Source of the DNA: CAZIRF01 sp964541755
Lineage (GTDB): Bacteria; Spirochaetota; Spirochaetia; Treponematales; Breznakiellaceae
Reading direction: 5' to 3'
Assembly: GCA_964541755.1 (NCBI GenBank)
Contig: CAZIRF010000023.1
Coordinates: forward strand, 1-43,727
Length of the DNA stretch: 43,727 nt
Position numbers and translations under genes: made by a program. Position 1 is the stretch's first letter. The number at the start of each line of letters is the position of its first letter. Shown here piece after piece: positions 32,958 through 40,845 of the stretch. The notes under the pieces were generated by a model. That model was not told where the DNA came from. It did not search any database and was given only the letters and a program-made list of their open reading frames with translations.

Positions 32958-34289
32958 ATGAGAAGGGACATCGTCCATCCGGGAGCCGGAAAGCTCAAGT
33001 ACGAAATTCGCGAAATTGTCGCCCTCGCCCGCGAGCTTGAGGCCGCCGGGCGCCAGATACACTGGGAAAACATCGGCGACCCCGTTCAAAAGGGCGAAGA
33101 GGTCGAGGGCTGGATTCGCGACATCGTCGCCCGCAAGGCCGGCGAAAGCGCTTCCTGGGCCTACTGCGACACCGAAGGGGTGCGCGAAACCCGCGATTTC
33201 ATCGCTGCCATAGCCAACGAACGGCGCAGCCATGCGGGGAGTACCGGCGCGGATGTAACGCGCGACGACATAATCTTCTTCAATGGGCTGGGGGATGCTG
33301 TCGCCAAGGTCTTCGGCTTTTTGAAGCGCGAAGCCCGTGTCCTGGGCCCCTCGCCTGCCTACTCCACCCTTTCAAGTGCAGAGGCAGCACACTCCGGTTA
33401 CGAGCACCTCACCTACCGGCTCGACCCCGAACGGGCTTGGCAGCCGGACATGGAGGACGTCGAGCTCAAGGTCAAATACAACGACTCCATCGCCGGCATC
33501 CTCGTCATCAACCCGGACAACCCCACCGGGGCCGTCTATCCGCCGGAAATCCTCAAGGCTTTCGTCGACATCGCGCGCCGCTATGGCCTCTTCCTCGTCT
33601 TTGACGAGACCTACGCGAACATCATCTTTAACGGGACGCCGACCGCGAGCCTCGCCGAGCTCGTCGGCGATGATGTGCCGGGTATCGCCCTGCGTTCCAT
33701 CTCGAAGGAAGTCCCTTGGCCGGGGGCCCGCTGCGGCTGGATAGAGGTCTACAACCGCCGCGCGGATTCCCGCTTCGACGCCTACATCAAGAGCCTTGTG
33801 AGCGCGAAGCGCCTTGAGGTCTGCTCGACCACCCTGCCCCAGCTGTGCATACCCTCCATCATGGGCGACAGCCGCTATCCGGCCCATCTTGAACGGCGCG
33901 CAAAGATGCTCGCCTCGCGCGCGAAGGAGGCAGAGCTGGCCTTCAAGGGGCGCAAGGGCATCAGCCTGATTCCCCCGAAGGCGGCTCTCTACGCGACGGC
34001 CGTCTTTGACCCCGCCCTCTTTTTTGACGGCCGTGAAAACGAACGGCGCCCCGATGTGGGAAACCCGGCCATTGAGGCGCTCATGGAGGAGCGGGTGCGC
34101 CATGTGGCCCCGGACAAGAGATTCGTCTACTGGCTCCTGGCCGCGACCGGGATCTGTGTCGTCCCCCTTTCAGGTTTCCAGAGCGAATTGCCGGGCTTCC
34201 GCTTTACCCTTTTGGAGACCGATGACGCCAAGCGGGCTTGGATATACAAAACATTGGCAGAACAGGCCGAAGCGTGGCTAGAGGGTTGA
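32958..34289 (+). CDS. PLP-dependent aminotransferase, class I/II
   Basis: This 443-residue cytoplasmic protein has the fold-type-I aminotransferase pattern: VINPDNPTGAVYPPE with the substrate-contact Asn-Pro, LFLVFDETYANIIFNG with the Asp that holds the pyridine ring, and SISKEVPWPGARCGWIEVYN with the likely PLP lysine. The start RRDIVHPGAGKLKYEIREIV and the WENIGDPV segment resemble a COG0436 subgroup found in spirochaetes and archaea. The substrate is not readable from sequence; alanine is suggested only by the upstream leader. AAAGGA lies before the ATG. Confidence 0.88.
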   Translation: MRRDIVHPGAGKLKYEIREIVALARELEAAGRQIHWENIGDPVQKGEEVEGWIRDIVARKAGESASWAYCDTEGVRETRDFIAAIANERRSHAGSTGADVTRDDIIFFNGLGDAVAKVFGFLKREARVLGPSPAYSTLSSAEAAHSGYEHLTYRLDPERAWQPDMEDVELKVKYNDSIAGILVINPDNPTGAVYPPEILKAFVDIARRYGLFLVFDETYANIIFNGTPTASLAELVGDDVPGIALRSISKEVPWPGARCGWIEVYNRRADSRFDAYIKSLVSAKRLEVCSTTLPQLCIPSIMGDSRYPAHLERRAKMLASRAKEAELAFKGRKGISLIPPKAALYATAVFDPALFFDGRENERRPDVGNPAIEALMEERVRHVAPDKRFVYWLLAATGICVVPLSGFQSELPGFRFTLLETDDAKRAWIYKTLAEQAEAWLEG

Positions 34290-34312
34290 TATAAGTTAAA
34301 AAAGAAGATAAG

Positions 34313-34321
34313 TGGTATACT
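34313..34321 (+). promoter_or_regulatory. Extended -10 promoter of the small outer-membrane protein gene
   Basis: TGGTATACT has the TGn extension and a -10 of TATACT (34316-34321). No good -35 lies at normal spacing. The region 34286-34390 is AT-rich compared with its surroundings. Confidence 0.55.
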
Positions 34322-34392
34322 ATGTGGTATCAGAATGATAGTTCAGGGTACTGCCTTGAATGCAAACAACAGTTGGGTATCAGGAGGAAAAG

Positions 34393-34935
34393 ATGATGAA
34401 GAAGGGAATTATTGCTCTTTTTTTGTTGGCCATGGCCTTTTCTGTACATGCAAGGGAAGAACCAGCAGATGGCGGGACAACGCCTGCTTCCCTGGAGATT
34501 GATGCCAACATCTTCGGCGTCATATTGGGTCTGTATCAAGTCAAGCTTGAAGTACCGCTTGCAAATGGTTTGATAGGCATAGGTCCCCGGGTAACCTATA
34601 TCAACACAACATTATTTGGCGCGCTCGAGGAGCCTTTCCAGACCATGCAGGCTGTTGTGGATGTAAGGCTCTATTTCCGGCAAAACATCTCGAAAATCTA
34701 TATTTTTGTTGCTGGCGGTTATGAAACCGTGTGGTATGAGGACTATACAGCTTACAAGGCCATACCGCTCTACACCGGCTTGGGCTACAAGTGGGTATTT
34801 GGCGACTTCTGCATGGATTACGGTGGAGGTATTGGCAAGCTCATATACTTGGGGGATCGTGTCATGGGAGAGGATTCCATTCTTGACGAACTTCCGGGTT
34901 TATACGGGTACCTTACCTTCGGCTACCGCTTCTGA
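34393..34935 (+). CDS. Small outer-membrane beta-barrel-like protein
   Basis: This 180-residue protein has a signal peptide (MMKKGIIALFLLAMAFSVHA). The mature part has alternating hydrophobic strands and ends in Tyr-Arg-Phe (TFGYRF), a terminal aromatic residue as in many barrel proteins that insert through BamA. GGAGG lies just before the ATG. Eight short strands can be counted, the size of an OmpA-like or OmpW-like barrel. It has its own extended -10 promoter and a strong terminator, so it is a single-gene unit. It looks less GC-rich than its neighbours. No specific family is recognised. Confidence 0.75.
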   Translation: MMKKGIIALFLLAMAFSVHAREEPADGGTTPASLEIDANIFGVILGLYQVKLEVPLANGLIGIGPRVTYINTTLFGALEEPFQTMQAVVDVRLYFRQNISKIYIFVAGGYETVWYEDYTAYKAIPLYTGLGYKWVFGDFCMDYGGGIGKLIYLGDRVMGEDSILDELPGLYGYLTFGYRF

Positions 34936-34954
34936 TACTGCCAAGCATCGATCA

Positions 34955-34981
34955 GGCCCGCCTTTGGCGGGCCCTTTTTTT
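34955..34981 (+). terminator. Rho-independent terminator after the outer-membrane protein gene
   Basis: GGCCCGCC (34955-34962) pairs with GGCGGGCC (34966-34973) around a TTT loop and is followed by seven T residues. Confidence 0.93.
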
Positions 34982-35029
34982 GTCCGGGGGATGGGGGCGG
35001 CGAGGCAGAGGGGGGAGCCCTTGGCGCTC

Positions 35030-35086
35030 GCGGGGGTAGCAGGAGACCCCGCAGGCCGGGCGAATGGGCCCGGCCCGTTCGCCCGG
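35030..35086. repeat. GC-rich hairpins upstream of structured module 1
   Basis: GCGGGG (35030-35035) pairs with CCCCGC (35047-35052). Next to it is a long hairpin in which CCGGGCGAA (35056-35064) and GGGCC (35066-35070) pair with GGCCC (35072-35076) and TTCGCCCGG (35078-35086). No coding use is seen in this gap. Confidence 0.7.
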
Positions 35087-35090
35087 GCGA

Positions 35091-35200
35091 GGAGGCTCCT
35101 GCGCAGGGGGCGTCGGGGCAAGCCGCGCGCGGCTTGCCCTTGGCGGAACGGCGGGAAGCCGTTCCGCGAGCCCTCCAGGCAAGCACGAATGGACCGCCAC
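35091..35200 (+). repeat. Structured repeat, module 1
   Basis: In order: a short stem region with GCAGGGGGCGTCGGG (35103-35117); hairpin A, a perfect 24-base palindrome at 35116-35139; hairpin B at 35139-35170 with stem GCGGAACGGC/GCCGTTCCGC; and a tail with AATGGACCGCC at 35188-35198. The same order recurs in the two other modules after the phosphofructokinase gene. Confidence 0.65.
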
Positions 35201-35262
35201 ATGAAGAGGCAACTGCGCCCCCTTTCCCCTTCGTACCCACGCCCGAACGCGGCCTTGCAAGC

Positions 35263-35292
35263 TTGAAAAAGAGCGGGCATCCCGGGTATCAT
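35263..35292 (+). promoter_or_regulatory. Promoter of the PPi-phosphofructokinase gene
   Basis: TTGAAA (35263-35268) and TATCAT (35287-35292) are 18 bases apart, each with one mismatch to consensus. The leader is about 28 bases and ends with AAGGAGAGA. Confidence 0.7.
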
Positions 35293-35326
35293 CGCAGACA
35301 CAGCACGAATACCAAGGAGAGACCCA

Positions 35327-36982
35327 ATGAGCATATCCGCCCTCCAGAAGGCACGCTACGCCTACCAGCCCAAGCTTCCCGCCATCCTTACCAACGAGGT
35401 ATCCGACATCGCCATCGAGTTCGGCGAACCCACCGAATCCATCGCCGACCAGGCGGAACTCAAGGCCCTCTTCAAGAACAGCTACGGCGCCCCGGTCGCC
35501 CGCTTTGCCAAGGGCCCGAACGAAAAAAACACCCGCAAACTCACCGTGGGCGTCATCCTCTCCGGCGGCCAGGCCCCCGGCGGCCACAATGTTATCAGCG
35601 GCCTCTACGACGGCCTCAAGAAGGGCAACAAGGCATCCCGCCTGCTGGGCTTTGCCGGCGGTCCCAGCGGCCTCGTGGACAACAAGACCATCGAGATCAC
35701 CGATGCCATGATGGACGACTATCGCAACACCGGCGGCTTCGACATGATCGGTTCCGGCCGTACCAAGATCGAAACCCCCGAGCAGTTCGCCTCCTCGCTC
35801 GAGACGGCCAAGAAGCTCGGCCTCGATGCCGTCGTCGTTATCGGCGGCGACGATTCGAACACCAACGCCGCCCTCCTCGCCGAGTACTTCAGCGAGCAAG
35901 GCTCTTCCATACAGGTCATCGGCTGCCCCAAGACCATCGATGGCGACCTCAAGAATGAGTACATCGAGACCAGCTTCGGTTTCGACACCGCCACCAAGAC
36001 CTACGCCGAGCTTATCGGGAACATCTGCCGCGACGCCAACAGCGCCCGCAAGTACTGGCACTTCATCAAGCTAATGGGCCGCAGCGCCAGCCACATCGCC
36101 CTCGAGTGCGGCCTCCAGACCCAGCCCAACATCTGCCTGATATCCGAAGAAATCGAGGCCAAGCAGCTCTCCCTGGCCGCCATCGTCGACCAGATCTGTG
36201 ACTCGGTGGCCACCCGCGCCGCCAACAAGGAGAACTTCGGCGTCGTCCTTATCCCCGAGGGCCTCGTTGAATTCGTCCCCGAGATGAAGAAGCTCATTGC
36301 AGAGCTCAACGACCTCATGGCCCACCACGAGGCCGAGTTCTCCAAGCTCGACGCCTTCAAGGCCCAGGCCCAGTGGCTCTCCGAAAAGCTCTCGAAGGCC
36401 TCTGCCGACGTCTTTGCAACCCTCCCCGAGGAGATCGCCAAGCAGCTGCTCATGGACCGCGACCCCCACGGCAACGTCCAGGTATCGCGCATCGACACCG
36501 AAAAGCTCCTCATGGGCATTGTCGAGAAGAAGCTCGCCGCCATGAAGAAGGCCGGCTCCTACTCCGGGTCCTTCAGCTCCCTCGGCCACTTCTTTGGCTA
36601 CGAGGGCCGCTGCGCCTTCCCCTCGAACTTCGATGCCGACTACTGCTACGCACTGGGCTTTGGCGCCTTCGTCCTTATCGCAGGCGGCCTTAGCGGCTAC
36701 CTCTCGAGCGTACGGAACCTTACCGCCCCTGCCAGTGAATGGATTGCCGGCGGCGTGCCCCTTACGATGATGATGAACATGGAGCAGCGTCACGGCTCGA
36801 AGAAGCCCGTTATCCGCAAGGCTCTCGTCGAACTCGACGGTGAGCCCTTCAAGGCCCTCGCCGCCAATCGTGCCGAGTGGGCCCGCACCACGAGCTTCCT
36901 CTACCCCGGCGCCATCCAGTACTACGGCCCCACAGAAGTCTGCGACCAGCCTACAAAGACCTTGAAGCTGGAACACAAGTAG
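35327..36982 (+). CDS. Diphosphate-dependent phosphofructokinase, long form
   Basis: This 551-residue cytoplasmic enzyme phosphorylates fructose 6-phosphate using pyrophosphate (EC 2.7.1.90), reversibly, in glycolysis. The motif VVVIGGDDSNTNAA has Asp in the position that favours PPi over ATP, and CPKTIDGDLKNEYIETSFGFDTA carries the catalytic Asp and the Lys typical of PPi enzymes. The length of about 550 residues matches the long spirochaete/plant beta-like form, as opposed to about 320 for ATP enzymes. The strong ribosome binding site and C-ending codon bias suggest high expression. Palindrome-rich modules flank the gene on both sides. Confidence 0.95.
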   Translation: MSISALQKARYAYQPKLPAILTNEVSDIAIEFGEPTESIADQAELKALFKNSYGAPVARFAKGPNEKNTRKLTVGVILSGGQAPGGHNVISGLYDGLKKGNKASRLLGFAGGPSGLVDNKTIEITDAMMDDYRNTGGFDMIGSGRTKIETPEQFASSLETAKKLGLDAVVVIGGDDSNTNAALLAEYFSEQGSSIQVIGCPKTIDGDLKNEYIETSFGFDTATKTYAELIGNICRDANSARKYWHFIKLMGRSASHIALECGLQTQPNICLISEEIEAKQLSLAAIVDQICDSVATRAANKENFGVVLIPEGLVEFVPEMKKLIAELNDLMAHHEAEFSKLDAFKAQAQWLSEKLSKASADVFATLPEEIAKQLLMDRDPHGNVQVSRIDTEKLLMGIVEKKLAAMKKAGSYSGSFSSLGHFFGYEGRCAFPSNFDADYCYALGFGAFVLIAGGLSGYLSSVRNLTAPASEWIAGGVPLTMMMNMEQRHGSKKPVIRKALVELDGEPFKALAANRAEWARTTSFLYPGAIQYYGPTEVCDQPTKTLKLEHK

Positions 36983-36995
36983 GAAAGACTGCCCA

Positions 36996-37115
36996 ACGGC
37001 GCCAGGGATGGCGCCCGGAGAGCTGCCGATTGCCCCTTAAGGGCAATCGGCAATAAGCAATGGAGGCAGGATGCCTCTATTGCGACGATTGCCATTATAA
37101 AAGCGACCGCCCTCA
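36996..37115 (+). repeat. Structured repeat, module 2
   Basis: In order: GGCGCC/GGCGCC stem (36998-37003, 37010-37015); hairpin A with 11-bp arms GCCGATTGCCC (37025-37035) and GGGCAATCGGC (37041-37051); hairpin B with 12-bp arms (37057-37068, 37072-37083, one G-U pair); and a tail with GACCGCCCTCA starting 21 bases after hairpin B. Stems differ in sequence from module 1 but are in the same order and spacing. Confidence 0.6.
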
Positions 37116-37137
37116 TACTCTCCGCGAGGGGTCCTGA

Positions 37138-37192
37138 CTGACAAAAGCCCGGACGATGGCAGAGAAAATGCCATCGCCCGGGCTTTTGTCAG
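37138..37192. repeat. Long inverted repeat with 23-base arms
   Basis: The arms 37138-37160 and 37170-37192 are complementary at 22 of 23 positions around a nine-base loop. The arms include CTGACAAAAGCCCGG and GGGCTTTTGTCAG, so on either strand a short T4 run lies inside the stem. It may be a bidirectional terminator or a mobile-element relic. Confidence 0.75.
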
Positions 37193-37215
37193 CCACCCCT
37201 TTCTTGCATAATTTG

Positions 37216-37335
37216 AGGGCGATCCATTCGCAATGCGCCCATATATCTTGCGGAACGGCCTTTTACCGTTCCGCCAAGGTCGAGTCGCCAAACTACGGCG
37301 ACTCGACCCGACGGCCCCTGCGGCCAGGCTTCCCC
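37216..37335 (-). repeat. Structured repeat, module 3
   Basis: Read on the minus strand: GCAGGGGCCGTCGGG (37307-37321), 14 of 15 bases identical to module 1; hairpin A with perfect 11-bp arms GTCGAGTCGCC/GGCGACTCGAC (37279-37289, 37297-37307); hairpin B at 37247-37278 sharing CTTGGCGGAACGG and CCGTTCCGC with module 1 but with a different loop; and tail AATGGATCGCC (37218-37228). Confidence 0.7.
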
Positions 37336-37452
37336 CGCGAAACACAGAGGCAGGGATAAAACAGCTTTGTTCGATATCCATAAACATGGTAATGCAGGTA
37401 TCAGCTTGCTTCCATTCCTGTTCTGAAGTTTCTTCTCATAAAAAAGATACAA

Positions 37453-37461
37453 TGATATACT
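37453..37461 (+). promoter_or_regulatory. Extended -10 promoter of the helicase-methylase genes
   Basis: TGATATACT gives a TGn extension plus TATACT (37456-37461), in an AT-rich stretch about 30 bases before the helicase start, which has AAAGGA as ribosome binding site. Confidence 0.55.
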
Positions 37462-37491
37462 GAAAAAGCAATCACACATAAAGGAATATTC

Positions 37492-40400
37492 ATGAACGCC
37501 CTGATCAGCCCGGAACAGATGCACCGTTCCGGTATATACGTCAATGACGGCTACTCTCTCGCAAAAGCCTTTACACGATTGATCGACAGCTTTAATGACC
37601 CGGAACTCTGCCTCTACGCCATTGTAGGCTACTTCCGTTCATCCGGGTATTTCCCGCTCAAGGAAAGCCTCAAAAAGTTGAAAAAGATACGGGTAGTCAT
37701 CGGGATCAACGCCGATGCCTTGAGCGTGCGCTGGCACCGGGAAAGCCACGAGGCAAAAGAGCGTATGATACGCGAACAAGCATACAGAGAACTATGCGAG
37801 CGTATCGAGCAAGAGGGTTATAACGGCGAAACCGAGAACAGTCTCAAGTCGTTCGTCGACGATGTGCTCGCCGAAAGGCTGGAACTGAGAGCCTACGCCG
37901 CTCGAGTGGTACATGCGAAGTTATACGTGTTCATTCCAGAAAACTGGGATATCTACGCTGCGAAAGGATCGGTAATAACAGGCTCGTCGAACTTTACCGG
38001 CCCGGGACTCGGTACCAATGCCTCATATAACGAGGGAAACTACGAACTGAACCTCGAACGGAGGGACGCCGCTACGATCGAGTTCGCGAAGGGCGAGTTC
38101 GACCGCTTCTGGGACGAAAGCGTATCACTCATACCGACCGAGATTGCCGAAGTCGTCAGAAAGAAAACCTTCATCAATCAGGATATCAAGCCCCGCGATT
38201 TCTATTACCGGTTCCTCTATGAGGTCTTCAAGGATACCATCGAGATCGAGGGGACCGGAATCGAGAACTTCTTCCCGCAAGGATTCAAACGCCTGAGCTA
38301 CCAGATCGATGCAGTGAACGAGGGTCTCGGCCTATTGGAACGGCACCACGGATTCTTCCTTGCGGACGTCGTTGGTTTGGGGAAAACTGTCGTCAGCACA
38401 ATATTGATCCTTCGATGGCTCGCAAACCAGCCAAAAGAAACGCGCGTACTCGTTGTGGCACCTCCGGTCCTGATGCGGAACTGGGCGAGAACATTCGAAT
38501 CATTCCACCTTTCGGAGAAGCGATACAAGATTGTGAGCTCGGGGAGCCTTCACAAGATAGCCAATCCTTCCTCGTACGCGCTCATAGTCGTCGACGAGGC
38601 ACACAATTTCCGGAACAGTAACACCGAAGCGTATACGCAGCTCAATGAGCTATGTAAAATGCCGGGAGACCTTGGTCGTAAAAAGGTTATCCTCGTGTCG
38701 GCAACGCCACTCAATAACCATCCAAGGGAACTTCTGAACCTGATCAAGCTCTTCCAGGACGAGCGCAATTCGACACTTTCCATTACCGATTTACAGGCTT
38801 TTTTTTCAGAACGCCAAAAGGCGTTCGACGAAGCGAAGAAAACGGGTGTCGATGTGAAGGCTGCGAACGATAAAGTCAAGGAGATATACCGAGAGATCCG
38901 CGAGCTTGTCCTTTCGGACATAACAATCCGCCGGACACGGACTGACCTACGAGAAAATAACCTCTATAAGAAAGACCTTGCCGATCAGGGTATTGTCTTC
39001 CCCGAAACGCAAAGGCCACGACCTGTACCCTACTATCTCGACAGCGATGTGGACGCGCTCTTTACCGAAACCCTCGAAATTCTTGCGGGTGAGAATGGAC
39101 TCCATTATGCGTATCACAAGATGCTTGACTATGTGCGTGGGAGCGCGCGGGAGAAATTCAACCTTCCAGAAAACGCGTTCATACAGCTCAAGCGGCTCAT
39201 CGTGCAGTTCTTCCTCAAACGCCTTGATTCAAGCTTCCACGCGTTCCGCTCCTCGCTCAAGCGATTTAAAGAGGACACGGCCGCGCTCATGACCATGCTC
39301 GATGCGAGGACTGTGTATTACTCGAACAGCATCGACGTCCGCCAATACATCGCGAACGAGGATATAGCTGGTCTGGAGGCAGAAATCGAGATCAAGCGTG
39401 CAAGCGATCCTTCTATCACGACATTCACACCGGAGGACTTTTCCCCGGATTTTCATATACATCTTCATGAAGACCTCGAAAAGCTCATCATACTCGCAGA
39501 ACGATGGGATGCAGTTACCGAAGATCCGAAGCTCGAGATGTTCGCAAGCCAGATTGACGGATGGCTAAAAAAAGAAAAGAACCCCGGCGAGCGGCTCGTC
39601 GTTTTCTCGGAATCGGAAGATACCGTCATCATGATCCGCGATTACCTTGAGAAGCAGGGTCGTACAGACGTTCTCGCCGTATCCGCTGCCAACCGTAACG
39701 AGACGGTGTCAGTGACCGCGGGATCGGAGGACGAGGAGATGGAGGTTGAGGAGCTTATCAGGCGAAACTTCGATGCAAATTACCCGCACAGCCTCAAGGA
39801 AAGTCGCTATCGTGTCATCGTCACGACCGACGTCCTTTCGGAAGGTGTTAACCTTCACCGGGCTAACACAATCGTCAATTACGACACCCCTTGGAACTCG
39901 GTCAGGCTTTTCCAGCGTATCGGCCGCGTTAACCGCGTCGGAAGTGTCGCAGACAAGATATTTATATATAACTTCTTTCCCATGAGTCGCGTGGACGACG
40001 TAATCGAGCTCAAGAAAAAGGCCCAGATGAAATTACAGGCCTTTCACTCGGCGTTCGGCGAAGACGCACCCATCTACTCGAGCGAAGAAGAAGTCGAGCA
40101 TTTCGGTCTCTATGGTTCGGGAAGCGCCGAGGACACCGAAACAGCAAATCCCAAGCTCAAGCTGATGATGGAGATCCGGGAGCTCGCCCAGGAAAACCCT
40201 GCTGAATACGAACGAATTAAAGCCTTGCCTGCGCATATGAGGTGTGTTCGTACCTCTACCACAGAAACTGCCCCGGTACTCTATCTCGCCACATCGTCCA
40301 AAGACCTCTTTTATCGGGTGGAAAAGGAAGAAACGCGTCAGCTCACCCTCATGGAAGCGGCACAGGCCCTTCGCGCAGAAAGCGACGAAACACCGCAACA

Positions 40401-40845
40401 GGGCGAGTTCGATTGGGAGACGCTTATTGCCAGGGCTACGGAAGCCTACGAGCGCGGAGAGTCGATCAAGGAAGCGCAAACGACGGCGGCGCGAAAGTAT
40501 CCTGTCAACGTCCGGAACGCGATCAATTACGTCGACTCGTTCCTTAACACACTCGATACCGATATACTGTCTCGTGAAGATGTCGAACTCTTCTCCAAGG
40601 CAATCGATCTTATCCGGAACGGATCGGCCCCGGCACGGCTCGTAAAAGAAATTGGAAAGAGCGAAAAGAACGCATTTAACCTGAGTGATTTGGTAAAGGC
40701 CGGTCATCTCAAGGAACTCTTCGAACGATTCGACATAGCAAATTTCATCAATACCGCGCATTGCCAAAACGATCTTGAATTGACGCGTGAAACCGCACGC
40801 TTCGTCATGGGCGAGGCATGGGTACAAAAAGGAACCCAAATATGA
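37492..40845 (+). CDS. PLD-nuclease-like / SNF2 helicase fusion
   Basis: This 1117-residue cytoplasmic protein has an N-terminal phospholipase-D-type domain (about 1-240) with His141-x-Lys143 (VVHAKLYVF) and a GSSNFTGPGLG segment. An SNF2-type helicase follows: Walker A DVVGLGKTV (292-300), DEAH 368-371, SATPLNN, and the C-terminal helicase motif with TTDVLSEGVNL and RIGRVNRVG. The last 250 residues are uncharacterised. PLD nucleases fused or paired with SNF2 helicases occur in restriction and phage-defence loci. The stop overlaps the methylase start by four bases, so the two act together, probably with this protein as the cleaving or translocating part. Codon use is less biased than in the housekeeping genes, fitting transfer. 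Confidence 0.88.
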   Translation: MNALISPEQMHRSGIYVNDGYSLAKAFTRLIDSFNDPELCLYAIVGYFRSSGYFPLKESLKKLKKIRVVIGINADALSVRWHRESHEAKERMIREQAYRELCERIEQEGYNGETENSLKSFVDDVLAERLELRAYAARVVHAKLYVFIPENWDIYAAKGSVITGSSNFTGPGLGTNASYNEGNYELNLERRDAATIEFAKGEFDRFWDESVSLIPTEIAEVVRKKTFINQDIKPRDFYYRFLYEVFKDTIEIEGTGIENFFPQGFKRLSYQIDAVNEGLGLLERHHGFFLADVVGLGKTVVSTILILRWLANQPKETRVLVVAPPVLMRNWARTFESFHLSEKRYKIVSSGSLHKIANPSSYALIVVDEAHNFRNSNTEAYTQLNELCKMPGDLGRKKVILVSATPLNNHPRELLNLIKLFQDERNSTLSITDLQAFFSERQKAFDEAKKTGVDVKAANDKVKEIYREIRELVLSDITIRRTRTDLRENNLYKKDLADQGIVFPETQRPRPVPYYLDSDVDALFTETLEILAGENGLHYAYHKMLDYVRGSAREKFNLPENAFIQLKRLIVQFFLKRLDSSFHAFRSSLKRFKEDTAALMTMLDARTVYYSNSIDVRQYIANEDIAGLEAEIEIKRASDPSITTFTPEDFSPDFHIHLHEDLEKLIILAERWDAVTEDPKLEMFASQIDGWLKKEKNPGERLVVFSESEDTVIMIRDYLEKQGRTDVLAVSAANRNETVSVTAGSEDEEMEVEELIRRNFDANYPHSLKESRYRVIVTTDVLSEGVNLHRANTIVNYDTPWNSVRLFQRIGRVNRVGSVADKIFIYNFFPMSRVDDVIELKKKAQMKLQAFHSAFGEDAPIYSSEEEVEHFGLYGSGSAEDTETANPKLKLMMEIRELAQENPAEYERIKALPAHMRCVRTSTTETAPVLYLATSSKDLFYRVEKEETRQLTLMEAAQALRAESDETPQQGEFDWETLIARATEAYERGESIKEAQTTAARKYPVNVRNAINYVDSFLNTLDTDILSREDVELFSKAIDLIRNGSAPARLVKEIGKSEKNAFNLSDLVKAGHLKELFERFDIANFINTAHCQNDLELTRETARFVMGEAWVQKGTQI

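Larger units (their letters stand above)
36983..37491. other. Palindrome-rich intergenic region between PPi-phosphofructokinase and the defence-like genes
   Basis: These 509 bases have no supported gene. They hold structured modules 2 and 3 in opposite orientations, a 23-base-arm inverted repeat between them, and the promoter of the helicase gene. Confidence 0.7.

Noticed and set aside
37138..37335. Integron attC sites as an explanation of the hairpin modules
   Set aside because: No GTTRRRY/RYYYAAC core boxes and no integrase gene are visible in the window.
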